DNA of 64,000 nt from positions 14,355,901 through 14,419,900 of the forward strand of contig NC_079979.1 of the NCBI RefSeq assembly GCF_029852145.1. Reading direction: 5' to 3'. The DNA is from Microplitis mediator (taxonomy: Eukaryota > Arthropoda > Insecta > Hymenoptera > Braconidae). Positions within the stretch are counted from its first letter, which is position 1, and each line of letters opens with the position of its first letter. Below the pieces are notes generated by a model. That model made no database searches, had not been told where the DNA came from, and saw nothing but the letters and a program-made list of their open reading frames with translations. The position numbers and the translations under genes were made by a program. Below, in pieces: positions 1 to 17,200 of the stretch.

Positions 1-26
1 ATTTTTAAATGTTTAGTAAATTAAAT

Positions 27-5891
<5,865 letters not shown>

Positions 5892-5973
5892 TTTATTTAT
5901 AATTATTTAATAGAATATCAAACACTAGTCATCTGAGAGACGATTTTCTAAACCCCTGTATATAAACTATATC

Positions 5974-6013
<40 letters not shown>

Positions 6014-6789
6014 GATATATATTTGATTGACTCTACAGAAATAATTAATTAGTAATTAATCAATTAATTCTTTTTCTTTATTTAATTGACGATGACACTA
6101 ATTAATATTTATTCTGCTAATTATTTTTATAATTACCTACTCTTTTAAACTTGTACAGTTACATTAGTATTTTATTAATTATTTATATATATATTGTGTT
6201 GTATATAACATGATACAATTTATTATATATAATTTTTTTTAAATACAAGAAACATATTTTTCATCTACTCGTACTACAGTCCAAATAAAATTATTTAGTT
6301 TTAAGGTGTGTCATTAAATTTAAGTTTTAATAATTTGATAAATAATTTTAAAAATAAATATATATTTAATAATTTGTCAAAATAACGTTATCTTAGGAAT
6401 ATTTTCAGTAAGGAAGATAATTGAAGTCTACGGAAATTTTAATTATATGTTGCAATTAGAATTTAATAAATCAGTGGACATTATTGTACTAATTATAAAT
6501 TATTGTTTAGTTGAATAATTGATAAAATTTTAAGAGAAAAAATATAAAATATTAAATAAGAAAACAATTAATTATATAATTAATGCAGTCTTGTTTTACT
6601 TTCATGTAAGATATTTTTAAAAATTCAATAATTTATTAAAATCATTAAATTGTAACTCAAAAAAATATTTTATTTGTAAGGATGTGTATGGAATTTCAAA
6701 AAATATTAATAAAACAATTATTGAATATATCACACTTACGGCATATAGTTATTATCATTATTTCATTATTTAGTGATATATATCTATTG
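5892..6789. other. 3' flank of the TNFR-like gene with (AT)n repeat
   Basis: No coding sequence seen. An (AT)n run at about 5976-6010 is bracketed by ATCTAC and GTAGAT, making a longer palindrome. AATAAA-type polyadenylation signals occur at about 6285 and beyond. Confidence 0.45.
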
Positions 6790-7635
6790 AGGGTATGAGA
6801 ATCGAATCGAATACAACGATTCGATTCCAAATTCGAATCAAATAATTCGAATTTTACGAAACTTTTCAAATTATTCAAAATTTTTCGAATTATTCGTTAA
6901 CTGTAGAATTATTCGAAAGTTTTTGAATTATTTGTAACTTTAAATTTCTCGATTCAAATCGAAAAAATTCTGATTAGCTTCCAAATATTTAATTTTTATT
7001 TAAAGGAGAGCTTAGTTTTTAAAGTAACAAAAAATAATTTTTTCGTAGGGCCGTGCCTGAGCTCTATCTTAGGGTACGTGTGGTATTACTGCGGATTGTT
7101 TTGTTTTAATTATAAATAAACGATAAATGAATTTTGTTAATTTAAAAAAATTATTGCTAATACCTGAAACCTTAAAGAAAATAACTGCTCAGTAGTTTTA
7201 TATGTACAAAAGTTGTTCAATTTGTTATTAATGAATCAAAATTGACTGTTCATTGAAGTTGAAAATTATGCCTTTTTTGTAAGTTCCTGCGCGAAAAGAC
7301 GTGGAACTAAAAGGTCCTTTTTTCTCAAATGAATGACGCAATTTATATATTTATTGCTTACTGAAGTTAGATAACCCTTGTTTAATACCAAAAATTGAAT
7401 AAAAATTGAATTTTGATTAATTAATATTATTTATTTAAGGAAGCAGTAATTGTTACCAATAAACTGGGCATGTTTGCATTACTGCGGTATTCTCAATAAC
7501 TCGCAGTAATAGAAACGCCTCTGGTAGTATGCGCTTGAACCCATTACTGCGGTAATAAAATTTTTTATTCTAACCTGTAAGAATAATACGTGCATTAAGT
7601 TTCCTGTGAGTTGTTTTCTGTTCAAAGTAAAAAAA

Positions 7636-9332
7636 ATGCCAAAAGTTAATAATAAAAAGAAGGTTAATAAAAAAAATACAAATAAATCTAAAGTGATAAA
7701 AAAATCGCGATTTAATTATAACAAAGCTGATGTGAAATTAGCTTTAGCTGAAGTTATTGAGGGAAAGAAAGTTGCTGAAGTGTCTAGAAAATATAATATA
7801 CCGGAATCAACGATAAGAGCGAAAAAACTCAACAAATACAGTGACAAACCACCTGGACCATCAACTGTACTTAGTTATGAAGAAGAAAATGAATTAGTTG
7901 AATGGATTTTTTACTGTTGTAAACAAGGTTTCCCGGTAACAAAAAATAAATTGGTTGAAAGTGTGGAAATACTGTGTGACTCCGATAACAGGAAAACTCC
8001 ATTCCCTAATAATAAACCAGGAAGATCTTGGCTTGAAGGTTTTTTAAAACGTCATCCTAACGTTTCAGAAAAACTTTCTGAATATTTATCTGCAACCCGG
8101 GCTAAGGTAACAGAGTATCAGATACGAGGATGGTTCACTGGCATTACTAACTACTTCACTGAGTTTTTCACTGATGAAAACTTTACAAAAATCGATGGTA
8201 CACGAATTTTTAATGGTGATGCAATAGGAGTTTCCATGTGTCCGAAGCCGTCATCAGTGCTTGCTCCGAAAGGTATTAAAAACGTGTATAACACAGTTAG
8301 TAATAATGAAAAAGAAAATGTCACTGTACTCGTCATGGCAAATGCAGCAGGCAATCTTGCTCCAACTTTGGTGCTCTTTGCAGGTCAAAGTGTACCTAAA
8401 GACGTAACAAAGATGGGACCTTCAAACTTCAGTTTCGGCTATTCTGATAACGGTTGGATGACAGCTAAAAATTTTTACGAGTACATTACTAATGTTTTTT
8501 TTCCATGGGTACTTGTAAGCAATATAGAATTACCAATCATACTGTACATTGATGGGCTTAGCTCACACGTTACTTTGCCATTGAGCAAATTTTGCAGTGA
8601 AAATAAAATAATTCTTGTTGCTTTGTGTCCTAATGCTACACACATCTTACAACCGTTAGAAGTAGTTCTCTTTCGAACATTTAGAGCAGCTTATCAAAGA
8701 TCTATCCAAGCTTTATGTGAAGATTCTGGTACTAAAAGTATAAAAAAAAGCCAAGTCGCACGTGCGTTAAAAAAAACATTTGAAAGTTTGAATTTAAAAA
8801 AAATTTTAGAGAATGGATTTAAAACATGTGGGTTACATCCTCTGAACGTTAATGCTATTGACTATAGCAAAGTATTCAAAAAGCTGGGAAATTCATCGAG
8901 TGAAACCCCAAGCATTTTTGAAGATACACCAGAACTACCCGAAGAATCAGAAGCTTTGAAAGTCTTAGAGAGCTTAATAGACAAAGATAAATTAATATCA
9001 TTCAAAGACCACGATAGCTCTGTTTGGAAAGGACGGAAGGAAGATGAAAGTCTTTATGATATTTGGTACAAGTTGGCAAAACCAACAAATACTCCTAATG
9101 TTGCATCAAGCAATGAAATCTTTCTTTCCCAAGAAGTAAGTAGTGTACGTTAAAGAAGTAAATCTATGTTAATTATCTGATAACATATTAATTTATTAAT
9201 CTTTATTATTTCTAGCAAAATGTTTTCAACGATGATGTGAGTGTGCAGTCGCTCTCTGAAAGGACCTTAATCATTACAGATGACCCAGAGGCAACATCAT
9301 CAAGAAGAAAGGTTGAGAAGAGAGCAGATTAA
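7636..9332 (+). CDS. pogo/Tigger-family transposase (jerky/CENP-B type), exons 7636-9135 and 9216-9332
   Basis: A 538-residue protein. Residues about 25-70 form a Psq/CENP-B N-terminal helix-turn-helix (KLALAEVIEGKKVAEVSRKY), about 80-155 a CENPB/Tc5 DNA-binding domain (PGRSWLEGFLKRHP), about 190-370 a DDE_1 nuclease. Catalytic positions are D195 (FNGDAIG), D306 (YIDGLSSH) and E342 (LQPLEV), where the family usually has Asp. The usual E-T after the first Asp is replaced by A-I. I prefer the Met at 7636 over 7606 because the N-terminus then starts directly with the basic DNA-binding part. An 80 bp intron (donor GTAAGT at 9136, acceptor TTTCTAG ending 9215) removes an early stop and adds 38 residues. 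Whether the protein still works is unknown; the continuation is damaged. Confidence 0.85.
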
Positions 9333-9579
9333 AGTACAAAAAGATAAAGAAAAGTTTGAGAAACAGTAACAAATAATGAAAATGGTTGAGGCAAACCAAA
9401 AATTAAAACAAGAAGCGTTGCTTAAAAAATTAAAAACTGCCCAAATAAAAAAAAAAAACAAATGGCCGAGCTTCAACAAAAAGAAATTGAATTACAGGAA
9501 AACAATAACAAATAATAAAACAAGCTCGGATCAGAGTTTCTTTTTCTTTGATAAAGCTAATCTTATTATTAGTAGATAG
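9322..9579 (+). pseudogene. Frameshifted coiled-coil tail of the transposase
   Basis: Directly after the transposase the other frames still read a Lys/Gln/Glu-rich helix typical of the C-terminus of this family: EQIKVQKDKEKFEKQ, an in-frame TAA at 9367, then QKLKQEALLKKLKTAQ, a shift in the A-run near 9450, and finally MAELQQKEIELQENNNK ending near 9514. At least two frameshifts and one stop separate it from the main frame, so the element's last part has decayed. Confidence 0.65.
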
Positions 9580-10168
9580 ACTGTACTGTGCTGTGCTTAC
9601 TTGTAATATTTATTTTTATAAATTAATGTAAGTCTGTTATTATATTAATAAATTTTATTAAACTAATAATTATGTTTCAAACTTGTTTCTTTTTATTTTT
9701 TGTCTGATCCCAAAGTTGTTCGCATTTGATTGAGCCACAGTAATAGGCACGCAGTAATAGGAACTTTAGGCCCCGCAGTAATACATACAAATGGACTTCT
9801 CTTTAAAATGCTTATTATTTAAAGAAAACATTAGTTTATTACATTGTTGATTTTTTTCAAGTTAATAATAAGTTAAACTTTGGTATAAAAAAAAAAATGT
9901 ATCGATATCTTAGAATAAATTTTATAAAATTGCTTTTGAAGTAAGACCTACAAAAAAACCGCACTAATACCCACACTTACTCTACCTCTGACACAAATTT
10001 GAACTATCGGAAAAGATATTACAATTTCAAGTCGTTCCAATGAAAATTTGGAATTATTCAAAATTTTGAAGTATCCGATCCGAAGTTCGAACCGAACAGT
10101 TTGATTCAATTCGATGCGAATAATTCGTAAGTTCGGACTATTCGCACACCCTTTAATATACATATGTA

Positions 10169-10292
10169 AAGTAAAAGACCTAGTACCTGACCAGGGAACT
10201 AGTACCCGATCACTCATGTATTTGTGTATATATATTTACTAAATATATCTGTACAAATACATGGAGTGATCGGGTACTGGGTATTTTACCTT
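10169..10292. mobile_element. Short hairpin MITE
   Basis: Inverted arms: AGTACCCGATCACTCATG near 10200 pairs with CATGGAGTGATCGGGTACT near 10260, and the outer ends AGTAAAAGACC and GGTATTTTACC also pair. The centre is A+T-rich. Non-coding. Confidence 0.7.
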
Positions 10293-10296
10293 ATTC

Positions 10297-10773
10297 GTGT
10301 AAAGAAAAAAATCGTTCCTATTCGATTCCAAAAAATTTCGACATGGAGCTTGTAAACTTAAGACAGATTAAAACTTTGAGTGGGACTTTTTTTTAATTTT
10401 TGTAATTTTATCTAGGATTTTATATGAGCGAATTTTTAGTAAAAAAGGATCGTTTTTAAAATATGTTTTTACTACATTTTACCATTGTTTCGAAAAAGTT
10501 CAAAAACCATGTACTTGAAGATCGGAACGTTTTTCGTGAAAGGAAAATAAAAAAACTAAATGAAAAGCATAAAATCTACTGGATCTACTAGATTTTTAAA
10601 ATGTTCGCGTAGGTCCTATTATGTTAGCCGAAAATTGAAGGGCACCCACAACCTCCGGAACTACCTCGTAAGTCACCCTTAAGCAATTAAATGACAAATT
10701 TTTTTCATTTTCGTTGCGCAAAAAACGTTCCGATTTTCACCCTGATTAAGAAAAATTATTTGCTCCATGTTAA

Positions 10774-10814
<41 letters not shown>

Positions 10815-11161
10815 TCCATTAAAATTGTTTTAATTTTTCCAAATAATTTTTCTTAATCAGGGCAGGGCACATAAAAAATCTCTAATTTGGAACTTTTTTG
10901 ATTCTTATGGGCCTATTGATTTCTAATGGGAACTTTTTCGGAACGAAGGCAAAATGTAGTAAAAATATGTTTTAAAAATATTCTTTTTTTTTATTCCAAA
11001 TTCGCTCACATAAAGTCCTAGATAAAAAAAATATTTTTTTTTTTATCAAAATTACAAAAATTCAAAAAAAGTTCCACTTGAAGTTCTAATTCATCTAAAG
11101 TTCAAAAGCTCCACATGTCGAATTCTTTTGAAATATTTTTGGAACGGTTTTTTTTTACACG
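10297..11161. mobile_element. Foldback element, about 865 bp
   Basis: The left arm starts GTGTAAAGAAAAAAATCGTT and the right arm, read on the minus strand, starts GTGTAAAAAAAAACCGTTCC. Complementarity continues for about 250 bp per arm (for example ATCTAGGATTTTATATGAGC against ATCTAGGACTTTATGTGAGC). A (TA)n run at about 10768-10812 lies near the centre. No open frame. Confidence 0.75.
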
Positions 11162-12833
11162 GATATATAAATGGATGTCTTACAAACATATGCATGTTCC
11201 TTGGGCAGCATAAAAATAATTCTAATCCAACAGTACATTGTCATATTTTTTTATTTATTCAATTAATGATTCGGGCTCGCACTCACTAAGCTTATGAATG
11301 AACTGAGCATAATAAAATTTAATAATACACTTAAAAAAAAAAAAGGAAGAAATAAAATTTACATATTAACCAATAATTTTAGCACTTTATAAATTATTTT
11401 ATTTAATTAATTAATTAATTAATAGTATTTGTTTCTTTTGTTTATAATTTTTTGTTCATGATTATGCACGTTATAAACGTTTTATAACAATCGTGCTCAC
11501 ACACTCGGGATTTACTTCATTTATTTATTTTTTTATATATTTATACGAATTTCATTTATATAGTTTTTATATATATATATATATTCATATATGATACGAG
11601 CATAATTTATTTATATTCTCATATAACCGCGCAATAACATTTTAAATCTATTTGTTCCATGATTTTATTTAATTATTCAAATAATAATTATGGTAATTAT
11701 TATTTTCTTGATTTTTTTTTTGTTTTTAAATCTTTGTACAATGAAAGTGCACTACATTCAATGAAATCTACAATAACATGTGTTACTAAGATGACCACAC
11801 TTTCACAATCTCATCTTCACTATTTTAATAATATTTATTTAAATTTATTAATATTTATTTTTAAACACAGGCGATTATATTGTTTAATACTTAAGAAAAT
11901 TGATTAGCAATTTTTAAATATTCCTGCTGCTCGTTTTGAGATTCAAATATCCTATTTATTTATTTATTATTTTTAAAGATTAAAGATTTCGAAAAAAAAA
12001 AAAAAATTAACAATAAATAAAAAAAAAGTTATTATTAAATTAAAATCAACTTTCTTGAGTAAATTTCGAGCCTGTAATAGGAAGTCTATTTAACACTTAA
12101 TAAAAAATAAAGAAAAAAATTTACATCTGAGTAATAAAAAACAAAAAACGTCAAACAAAATTAATAAGAAGCCTAAAATAAATTACAATAAAACTTACGT
12201 AACAAAGCGAATGCTCGGTTTAATTTTTTTAAATTAAATTTAATTGTTTTTTTATTTCTCCTACTGAGTAATTGATAAGATCAATTAAGAATCAATTAAT
12301 CTCTAATAATCATCGGACAATTTAATTATTAACGATTGCTATTTACAATTGAAATCTACCTTTACAAATTATTTTTTATTCAATTATTTTTCGACACTCA
12401 ACTTAGTTATTTTATTTATAACAAAATATATTAAAAAATAAAAAATACCGGCTTTATCTGATTCTTTTTTTTTTTTTTGTTACACAATAAACAAATACAC
12501 CAGCCAGTTGATCTTAATTATTATTAAAACAGAAAAAAAAAAAAAACAAAAGGGAGTATAACAGAGATAGTAATAATTAGCAACTAGATATAGAGGGTAA
12601 AAAATAAATTTGAGCTTCATTTAAATACGCTGGATCTAATTAATTAATTAATTATTGTACAACTAGTCATTACGCAAAAAGCCTCATTCGTTGCCACAAA
12701 CATATCGGAAGCAACAAAATGATACAGCAATAAAAAAAAATAAAATAATCAAAGAATAAACCTTTAAATTAAATCAATAGTTATCTATTTAATTAAATAC
12801 TGGACTAATACTGTCCAATTGTCTTTGTTATTC

Positions 12834-12866
<33 letters not shown>

Positions 12867-13082
12867 TTTTTTTTTTATGTTTTAAAATATAAACTGAAAT
12901 AAATCAAAAATTTATTTTGGATACGAATTTTTAAAAAGTTAATCAAACAGTCAGTCCAGCTTTTTCGTTTTAATCTGACGGTTTAATTCGATTGATACTC
13001 GTAGATTATATTTATTATATACGATTGTTGATATTGATCATATTAAAATTAATGAATAACAAATCAGTACCTTTTGAACAGC
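11162..13082. other. A+T-rich intergenic sequence and 3' flank of AP-2 alpha
   Basis: No protein-like frame on either strand. Contains poly-T/poly-A runs (for example 12840-12864) and many minus-strand AATAAA signals; one near 13010, about 70 bp past the AP-2 alpha stop, is the best polyadenylation candidate. The distal part could be an extended 3' UTR. Confidence 0.4.
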
Positions 13083-14245
13083 TTAAAATTGATCTACCAG
13101 CAGGTCACATATTTCTATCGACATTGATTCTTTACTCGAGCGTACAGTCAACCGGAACATCTATTAAATTATTTTTATTTATTTAATATTATGTAACTGT
13201 TATTATTTTTATTCTATAATCAGTCTTATATTATTTGTAATAAAGGAAATACGGATTTACTGATCTAGTTTAATTGACAAATTTTATTACATTTCGAGTG
13301 ACGTTTTGTAAAAATATTTTACATCTTCAGACCCATATCTAAATTGTTAAATACATAAAAAATATAAAATATATATAATTTTTCTAAGTAGATAGTTATT
13401 GTCATTTTATTTTGTTAAAGTTAATTAATTACTGCTCAATTATCAGCTAAGTAATTATTGCTTAATAACGATGGATGAAAAAAACTTGTCGTTGTTTTAT
13501 TAAAATTCTTGAAACAACGTTGACAAAAATCAAAACAACTGCTTCTAAATTAAAACTTCACAATAATAACCTATTAACCAAGAACCTTGTGAATTTCATA
13601 ATTAAGGGCATTCTAAGACAGTGCCTCCCACTTTTTAAAAGTATTCAATAACTTTCAACTGTCATTAGTGTATCAAAATTTTGGCAATTAATTAACAAAT
13701 TAAAGCATTAATTTAAAAAAGGACAACGCAGTCGTAATTTCGTTGAGATATAGATTTTAAAAAAAATTATTTACAGTTGATATCAATTTGGAGTGAAACA
13801 AAATTTGTTGAATAGATTCTAGGAAAATCGTCGCGTCAATTTTAAAATTCGAATTTTTTAATTTTTTAGGCTAAAATTTATTCAACAAATTTTGTTCAAC
13901 TCCCAATTGACATCAAGATTTTAATTTAATTTTGATTAATTACTAAAATCTTAATACGGTTATGACAATTGAAAGTCATTGAATATTTTTAAAAAAGTGG
14001 GGGCACTGTCTGAGAATGCTCTCAATTGATGTCATTTTTATGATGTAAGTCAATTTTTAAAACCCAAATATTATACATTCATTTGTTTTAATTGTTTATA
14101 TTTTATAATGTTATATCGTTAATGTATTTAATAATTTACATATGGGCCTGAAGATGTAAAATATTTTTACGAAACGTTACCCGAAATATAATAAAAGATG
14201 TCAATTAAATTAGATCAGTAAAGCCGTATTTCCTTCGTTACAAAC

Positions 14246-14282
<37 letters not shown>

Positions 14283-17200
14283 ATATTGTTTATTGTAATT
14301 TACCTGAGCTTGCTTATTAGGTTCGAGACGTAACAAACAACCAACTTGTTGTGCACGCATATGAACAATACCAGCAAGGACAAAGTTATCAGGATTAGGA
14401 TCAATATTATCAAGCAACTGCATTCCAAAACCTTGTAATTTTGTACGGACTTGTGCTAAATCCATCGGATGTTGGGCTTTGAATATTTTTTGTGAACGCT
14501 GTTGATTTGCGCTGTCAACAAAACAATTATTATTTAATTAATTAATTAAAGATTCTTTTTTTTTTATTAAATTAATAAAATAAAATACAATACCCGCCAA
14601 GATTTTTCCATCTCGCGAAAAATGATTCTCCATTCATTTCCGTTGGTTCAAAGAATTTATTTATCGTTAATGGTAATTTCATAGTTATTTTTTGTGGCAT
14701 ATTATTGTACGTAAATGATATTACCATACTAGGAGTATCTAAAAAAAATAAATAATACTTTCTAAAGATAAAGTTCTTTTTTTTTCGTTTGTTAAAGAAA
14801 TATAAAATTACCATTGTAATCATCAATACACTCAGCATTAATCATTTGTTGAATTTGTGCACCAGCTTCAAGCACCGGATCAACAGGTTTTATTTGAACG
14901 GCTAATTTTAATTGATTTTCATCAGACCAAGCCAATTGTGGTTGGAAGTTATTAAGCGCAAACTGGGTTTTATTTCCATAAAATAAACCAACACGTCCAA
15001 GATTCTGTCGGAATTCTGATTTAACGCCTATTTGTATCAGATCATTTTCAAATAGTACTCCATTGTTTCTACAAACGAATCTATAAAATTATTATAAATT
15101 ATTATAACAAAAATCAAGAAATCCTGATACTTTTGTTATAAAAAAAAAAAAAAATACATACTTTTTAGGATTATAAGAATTCTGTGCTCCATTAGTAGCC
15201 GTAACTTTATTTGGTGCATTATAAATATCACCTAATACATCAAGTAACATTCCAGTATTACTGGTAGGCTGTGAAGAAGGCGGTGTTGATAATCCCAATA
15301 AATCAGCAGATGAACTATTAACACTAGCAGCGGCAGCAGCACTACCGATAGTAGAAGCAACAGCAGTACCAGTTGTTTCATGATTGGCACTAGGAGCAGG
15401 GCTTTTATTTTCTCTAATTTCATTTTCCGGTACACGTCCAGGTTTCTTTTTTTTAAGAACAGCCAAAATCGAACTTTCACGTTCAGGAAAAGCTGGCATT
15501 TCTTCTAGTACAGTTGCCAATACATCAGTAGATGCAATAATACTCAATTGTAGATACTCAGATGCACGCTGTTGTAATTCAGCATCAGCGCTACGTAAAT
15601 TACTGTGTGTTCTAAATACGTCTTGTATTTGCGTACGTATTTCAGGAAATAAATTAACAAATTTAATGTAAGTTGATAGTAACAGTGCACGCGTCATTGG
15701 TGAACATAAATGATATTTGGAATGTAATAACTGGAATTGTACTGCTGGTGATGAACGTGCATCACCAGCAATTAAATTACCAAATTCACCGAGTATATAA
15801 CCACCAACTTTAACCATATTTTCATGGCAAGCTGGTGCTTGGAGCGCTTCAAATACAGTTTTAGCAGCGTAACCTTGTACATCATCACGATTAATAACTA
15901 TTTGTATAACACGATACCATACTTCTTCAGAAACATAATCACCAGCTATCCTTATCAAATTTAATATGACATCAACATACCACGTATAGTCAGTGGCATA
16001 TTTCTCAGCAAGTATAGCAACTTTTAGTACCATTTCTTCACGTATTGAGTAATCAGCTGTTTCAAGATAATTTAACATTTCTTGTACTATTTCTTCAGCA
16101 TTACTTTTATCACACATTGCGTATAATAAATCAACAGCTTGCTGCCGTACTGATACATCTTTTTCCATTTTCATTGATAGTATAACAACTTCTTGATGTT
16201 TTTTAACAGCTTCATGTGAAAATTCCGATGTTGCTAAATGACACATTGATTCAAGAGCAAGATAACGTAAATTTGTCTCACGATTTGATAAAAATTGTCC
16301 AAGTTGATTACATGCACGTACTAATAAATTAGGCTCACTGTCATTGTGAATAATTAAACTTATTGCTTCAAATAATACGGCATTTTTAGCATTTGAGTGC
16401 TGAACTTTTTTGGATTTTGGTGGCTCTTGTGCTTTATTGAGAATTGTTTCGAGGCATTCATTTAAACGGCCACGAACACCGGGATCTTCAGCTGGCGGAG
16501 TATAATTTTGAAGAAGACGCAGCAGTTTAACAGACAGCCATGGCGCTGGGACAAAATAATACGTGTAGTCTTGTAAATCTGTGTAACTTGATGTTACTAT
16601 TCTACTGAGACGTGATACTGCTAGACTAACGCAGCCTTTGTACTCATCGGGATTGCGTTTTACTAGAGCATCGATAAGTGATGCTGCTGCTGTCACTACA
16701 CCGAGATGTTGGTCGTTTAGCAGATGGACGATACGTGATGTCCATTCACCACCAGGTACTACATCTGGGGCTGTTCGTAAGAGTCGCAGAAGACAGAGTG
16801 CTGCACTCTGCTTTACTACGTCCATTGTATCCCTGAATAAATTTATTTTTTTTTTAATATAAATAATTGAGGAATCGCTACCTTTTAAATAGTTAATCGA
16901 CAATTATTTAGAGTAGTTTATGTTATTAAATGTGTTGGTAATTAATTTATTATTGTTTTAAATGATCGTTCTTTGCCACACGATATGAAATTTAAAATTT
17001 TATTAACATTCTGATATTAAAACTCAAAATTTATTTAAATTATGGTCACGCACGCTTCCGGTATACTTTACTTGTTAACTAAAAAAGCAAGTGATTTCCG
17101 TTGGGGTTTTAAAAGTTTGTAAAGACTTTGTTGGCACTACAACTCGTTTATTTTTAAAAAAATTCGTAGTTGTGATAATAAAAGTTTTTACAAGAAAACG

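Larger units (their letters stand above)
7068..9984 (+). mobile_element. pogo/Tigger-class DNA transposon, about 2.9 kb
   Basis: It encloses a DDE_1 transposase. Imperfect terminal repeats are GGGTACGTGTGGTATTACTG near 7072 and, reverse-complemented from about 9984, GAGTAAGTGTGGGTATTAGT. Copies of the motif ATTACTGCG(G), in either orientation, cluster just inside both ends (about 7084, 7479, 7503, 7542 on the left; 9737, 9751, 9775 on the right), as expected for transposase-binding subterminal repeats. Exact ends and target duplication are uncertain because the ends have diverged. Confidence 0.75.
6790..10152. mobile_element. Old element with AGGGTGTGCGAAT-type inverted ends, split by a transposon
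   Basis: The left end (6790 onward) reads AGGGTATGAGAATCGAATCG and continues with many ATTCGAAT motifs. The right end, reverse-complemented from 10152, reads AGGGTGTGCGAATAGTCCG and also continues with ATTCG motifs (10040-10150). The two halves look like terminal parts of one non-autonomous element into which the pogo-like transposon was inserted. Confidence 0.55.

Noticed and set aside
15232..15671. Open frames of 82 and 95 codons overlapping the AP-2 alpha main exon
   Set aside because: They overlap the well-supported AP-2 alpha exon in other frames and have no features of their own.
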